Assembly (NCBI RefSeq): GCF_004799285.1
Contig: NZ_SSND01000005.1
Location: forward strand, 1-64,000
DNA: 64,000 nucleotides
Origin: Aliigemmobacter aestuarii
GTDB taxonomy: Bacteria; Pseudomonadota; Alphaproteobacteria; Rhodobacterales; Rhodobacteraceae
Direction: 5' to 3'
A program made the position numbers and the translations under genes. How positions within the stretch are numbered: the first letter of the stretch is position 1; each line of letters opens with the position of its first letter. Of this stretch, positions 63,401 to 64,000 are shown piece by piece. The notes under the pieces are model-generated. The model was not told the DNA's origin. It worked only from the letters and a program-made list of their open reading frames with translations, and ran no database searches.

Positions 63401-63632
63401 CAGACAGACGCCGCCAGAAATTTCTCGGTACCTTGAAGTCCGAGATGCGGCGTTGCGCGAGCTTGGGGACGGGGCTGACGATATAGCCAGGGTACGAGAC
63501 TATTTAGCACGAAAAGGTGTGAGAGACTTGGCTGATCTTGACCCGACGCTTACGCGTGGGGCGGGGACAGCTGGAACAAGAAAGGATGAGGACGAACTTC
63601 TCGACAAACTTCTGGGTGACTTTGGGATCTAA
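60426..63632 (+). CDS. 1068-aa multidomain protein: alpha-CTD-like HhH repeats, sigma-70 region 4 and HARE-type winged helices
   Basis: The first about 215 residues are acidic and probably disordered. Residues about 300-356 (RNAIAGASNLPVGTV ... RIRNLGTKSIEELHELV) and 405-462 (NFGTKSSKELDRLI) resemble the helix-hairpin-helix of RNA polymerase alpha-CTD. Residues about 520-585 (LAEREREVVKRRYALDGGEPETLEEI ... VTRERIRQIEAKALRKMRN) are a clear sigma-70 region 4 without regions 1-3. The C-terminal half has two winged-helix stretches like HARE-HTH/RpoE-delta (ALHCKEIRALNHEIFG ... VARGTYDL; AMSLEEIAAALEGR ... VGRGHYDL). The DNA is visibly more AT-rich than the host genes. The start is uncertain: weak ribosome sites, other ATGs at 60459 and 60696. 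The next gene begins two bases after the stop. Confidence 0.85.
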   Translation: MQQNQRIQRTLMLSGLARKISSLLQAPTKVREDSAASDDDTRRAEPLEAGTTGFLEGSDPDEVPAEQAAKPECLRTETLPLVQPQRARYDRMEPAPEGPTDDMSQTSEHADLIGDLEGKDKAVPLLLTEQVADSDAADEATVRILQALADEDGATVSADGPHKSPGRIQEEISSNSDRSEGSEDALPTPEPSRDLRASAENVPHPGANDAFDAVVTSEEEHLIAELARFTRDYEEAVDEHERAFRMGLVDEVIRRLDRSVGEERSRFIQDYVRRSAAAEEETPEAMVKERTIKALVADSECSVRLRNAIAGASNLPVGTVAEYMRAPEQSREAFKRIRNLGTKSIEELHELVTDAFSSEGVAEGKGELSEGAQAGRQVEEKFQRALAVAQRMIEGLQFPDDVLNQFPSARLKNCLVKAYADHSITFSKLLSSYEEVVRNLRWKGNFGTKSSKELDRLITDVIRSRLSAHRIGEAFASSIRDLLAGRWIGDESLRAVLSYEDVDILPPLKEQVSLEWGETVNEIVTNLLNYLAEREREVVKRRYALDGGEPETLEEISRDHDVTRERIRQIEAKALRKMRNKRIIEALSAALDSEDAIEVVFKNRRLVTEEQIASVFKALDPRLRLAIDICYTGLKGFLERESVKTESGWTLEQYLLELPEEPEVFAGSLRQRLVDAILGEALPIRISAIADKFPDISMEELKQELRSSFSAKIDGDELRAAPRLPTYVRYTLILRDAGHALHCKEIRALNHEIFGKDESIQQIGSILGGLDEALIVARGTYDLYENLKLSSDDLKTIRANAHDYLEAREEYVSVKVLFSELFQGSTEKFGADFDYYMLLGILQDDERFDVRRGLMVGLAKFSSSQGFLGLNEEIVSVLTESSRAMSLEEIAAALEGRRDTFLTSIATSLENSPQAVSVGRGHYDLTSRVFGDEQQQGRLRDCCCIALSSGPKTVLALVELISPILGDFPSRPLKGFLSGFDAFQVESDLVYLRQTPPEISRYLEVRDAALRELGDGADDIARVRDYLARKGVRDLADLDPTLTRGAGTAGTRKDEDELLDKLLGDFGI

Positions 63633-63634
63633 AC

Positions 63635-64000
63635 ATGAGCCTGAAGGATATTTCACTGCCCCTATATGTTACTACTAGCGAACATGACCCGATCGCGGAT
63701 TTTTTCGATCCGGTACTTGAACGAGCGTCCTACTACGATGTCGCGGTTGGATATTTCAGCACAGCGTGGTTGCGCGATGCTGCTCATGGGATAGCCGAGT
63801 TTGCGCGAGCCGGAGGAAGGGCGCGATGGATCATATCGCCTGAGCTGTCCGAGGATGATTTTCGGGCGCTTGCAGTTGATGGGGCGCCGGGGGGTGACCG
63901 CGTCGATGAGATCATATCTCGTTCCTATCAGGAACTCTATTCGGAGCTAACCCAACGAACCCGTGAAGCTCTGGGCTGGCTCATTATTGATGGAGTTCTG
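63635..64000 (+). CDS. Start of a PLD-like / helicase-type protein (cut by window end)
   Basis: The visible 122 residues begin MSLKDISLPLYVTTSEHDPI and include YYDVAVGYFSTAWLRDAAHGIAEFARAGGRARWIISPELSEDD, a pattern seen at the N-terminus of phospholipase-D-like DEAD/DEAH helicase proteins. The frame is open to the window edge, so the catalytic motifs cannot be checked. It starts two bases after the 1068-aa gene and shares its AT-rich composition, so the two form one operon. Candidate roles are defence or nucleic-acid remodelling; this is inference from the family. Confidence 0.65.
   Translation, partial: MSLKDISLPLYVTTSEHDPIADFFDPVLERASYYDVAVGYFSTAWLRDAAHGIAEFARAGGRARWIISPELSEDDFRALAVDGAPGGDRVDEIISRSYQELYSELTQRTREALGWLIIDGVL

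Noticed and set aside
1-64000. CRISPR array
   Set aside because: No set of regularly spaced near-identical repeats was seen; the only repeats are short operator-like or transposon ends.

Overview
The window is chromosomal DNA of a high-GC alphaproteobacterium, most likely a Rhodobacterales member (Rhodobacter/Rhodovulum/Paracoccus-like). The evidence is the cbbR - cbbF-P-T-gap gene order, the hut gene arrangement, several TRAP and polyamine-type ABC components, and the codon use. No rRNA, tRNA or CRISPR array was seen.

Layout. (1) 1-5.1 kb: the proximal part of a Calvin-Benson-Bassham operon on the minus strand (fbp, prk, tkt, gap cut by the window edge) with divergent cbbR and an AATTTAA-N11-TTAAATT operator between them. 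(2) 5.1-12.3 kb: histidine utilisation, with hutI-hutH-hutU-hutD on the minus strand, divergent hutF, and the repressor gene hutC; HutC-type palindromes lie in the divergent promoter. (3) 12.5-24.3 kb: a UDG-family gene that appears frameshifted, then two back-to-back catabolic sets. The first holds a proline racemase/hydroxyproline epimerase-family enzyme, an aldehyde dehydrogenase, an atypical SDR, a DadA-like oxidase and a DapA-family lyase. The second holds two GntR regulators, a second DapA-like enzyme, a second ALDH and a second FAD amine oxidase. Together they look like hydroxyproline or related imino-acid breakdown to 2-oxoglutarate. (4) 24.7-30.6 kb: a TRAP transporter with an amidase, a tiny membrane protein and a 2-hydroxyacid dehydrogenase. 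(5) 30.7-36.8 kb: a c-type cytochrome, a BBE-type flavoprotein, two split-barrel proteins (one fused to GAF) and a beta-CASP type metallo-beta-lactamase nuclease.

(6) 37.2-53.0 kb: the most striking metabolic block, 14 co-directional and mostly overlapping or close genes. They are P450, a 62-aa ferredoxin, ferredoxin reductase, two glutamine-synthetase homologues, a PAS protein, a sigma-54 enhancer-binding protein, a four-gene spermidine/putrescine-type ABC importer, ALDH, a class I glutamine amidotransferase, and its own rpoN paralogue. Upstream are a -24/-12-like sequence, 21-bp-phased direct repeats and an 8-bp inverted repeat. The P450/ferredoxin/reductase/GS set recalls mycobacterial morpholine and piperidine degradation genes, so this is probably a self-regulated pathway for a secondary or cyclic amine through gamma-glutamyl intermediates. 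An IS5-family transposase remnant closes the block.

(7) 53.5-55.5 kb: envelope genes (peptidoglycan-binding repeats, YkuD transpeptidase, small lipoprotein). (8) 56.1-64.0 kb: a mobile island with a P4-type integrase, an unknown gene followed by a terminator, an AlpA-like protein, an HTH/zinc-ribbon protein, a second tyrosine recombinase and an internally deleted IS3-family element with intact ends. Its visibly more AT-rich cargo is a 1068-aa protein joining RNA-polymerase alpha-CTD-like helix-hairpin-helix repeats, a sigma-70 region 4 and HARE-type winged helices. That is followed by the start of a protein resembling phospholipase-D/helicase proteins. This pair, cut by the window end, is the best candidate for an undescribed (possibly defence) system.
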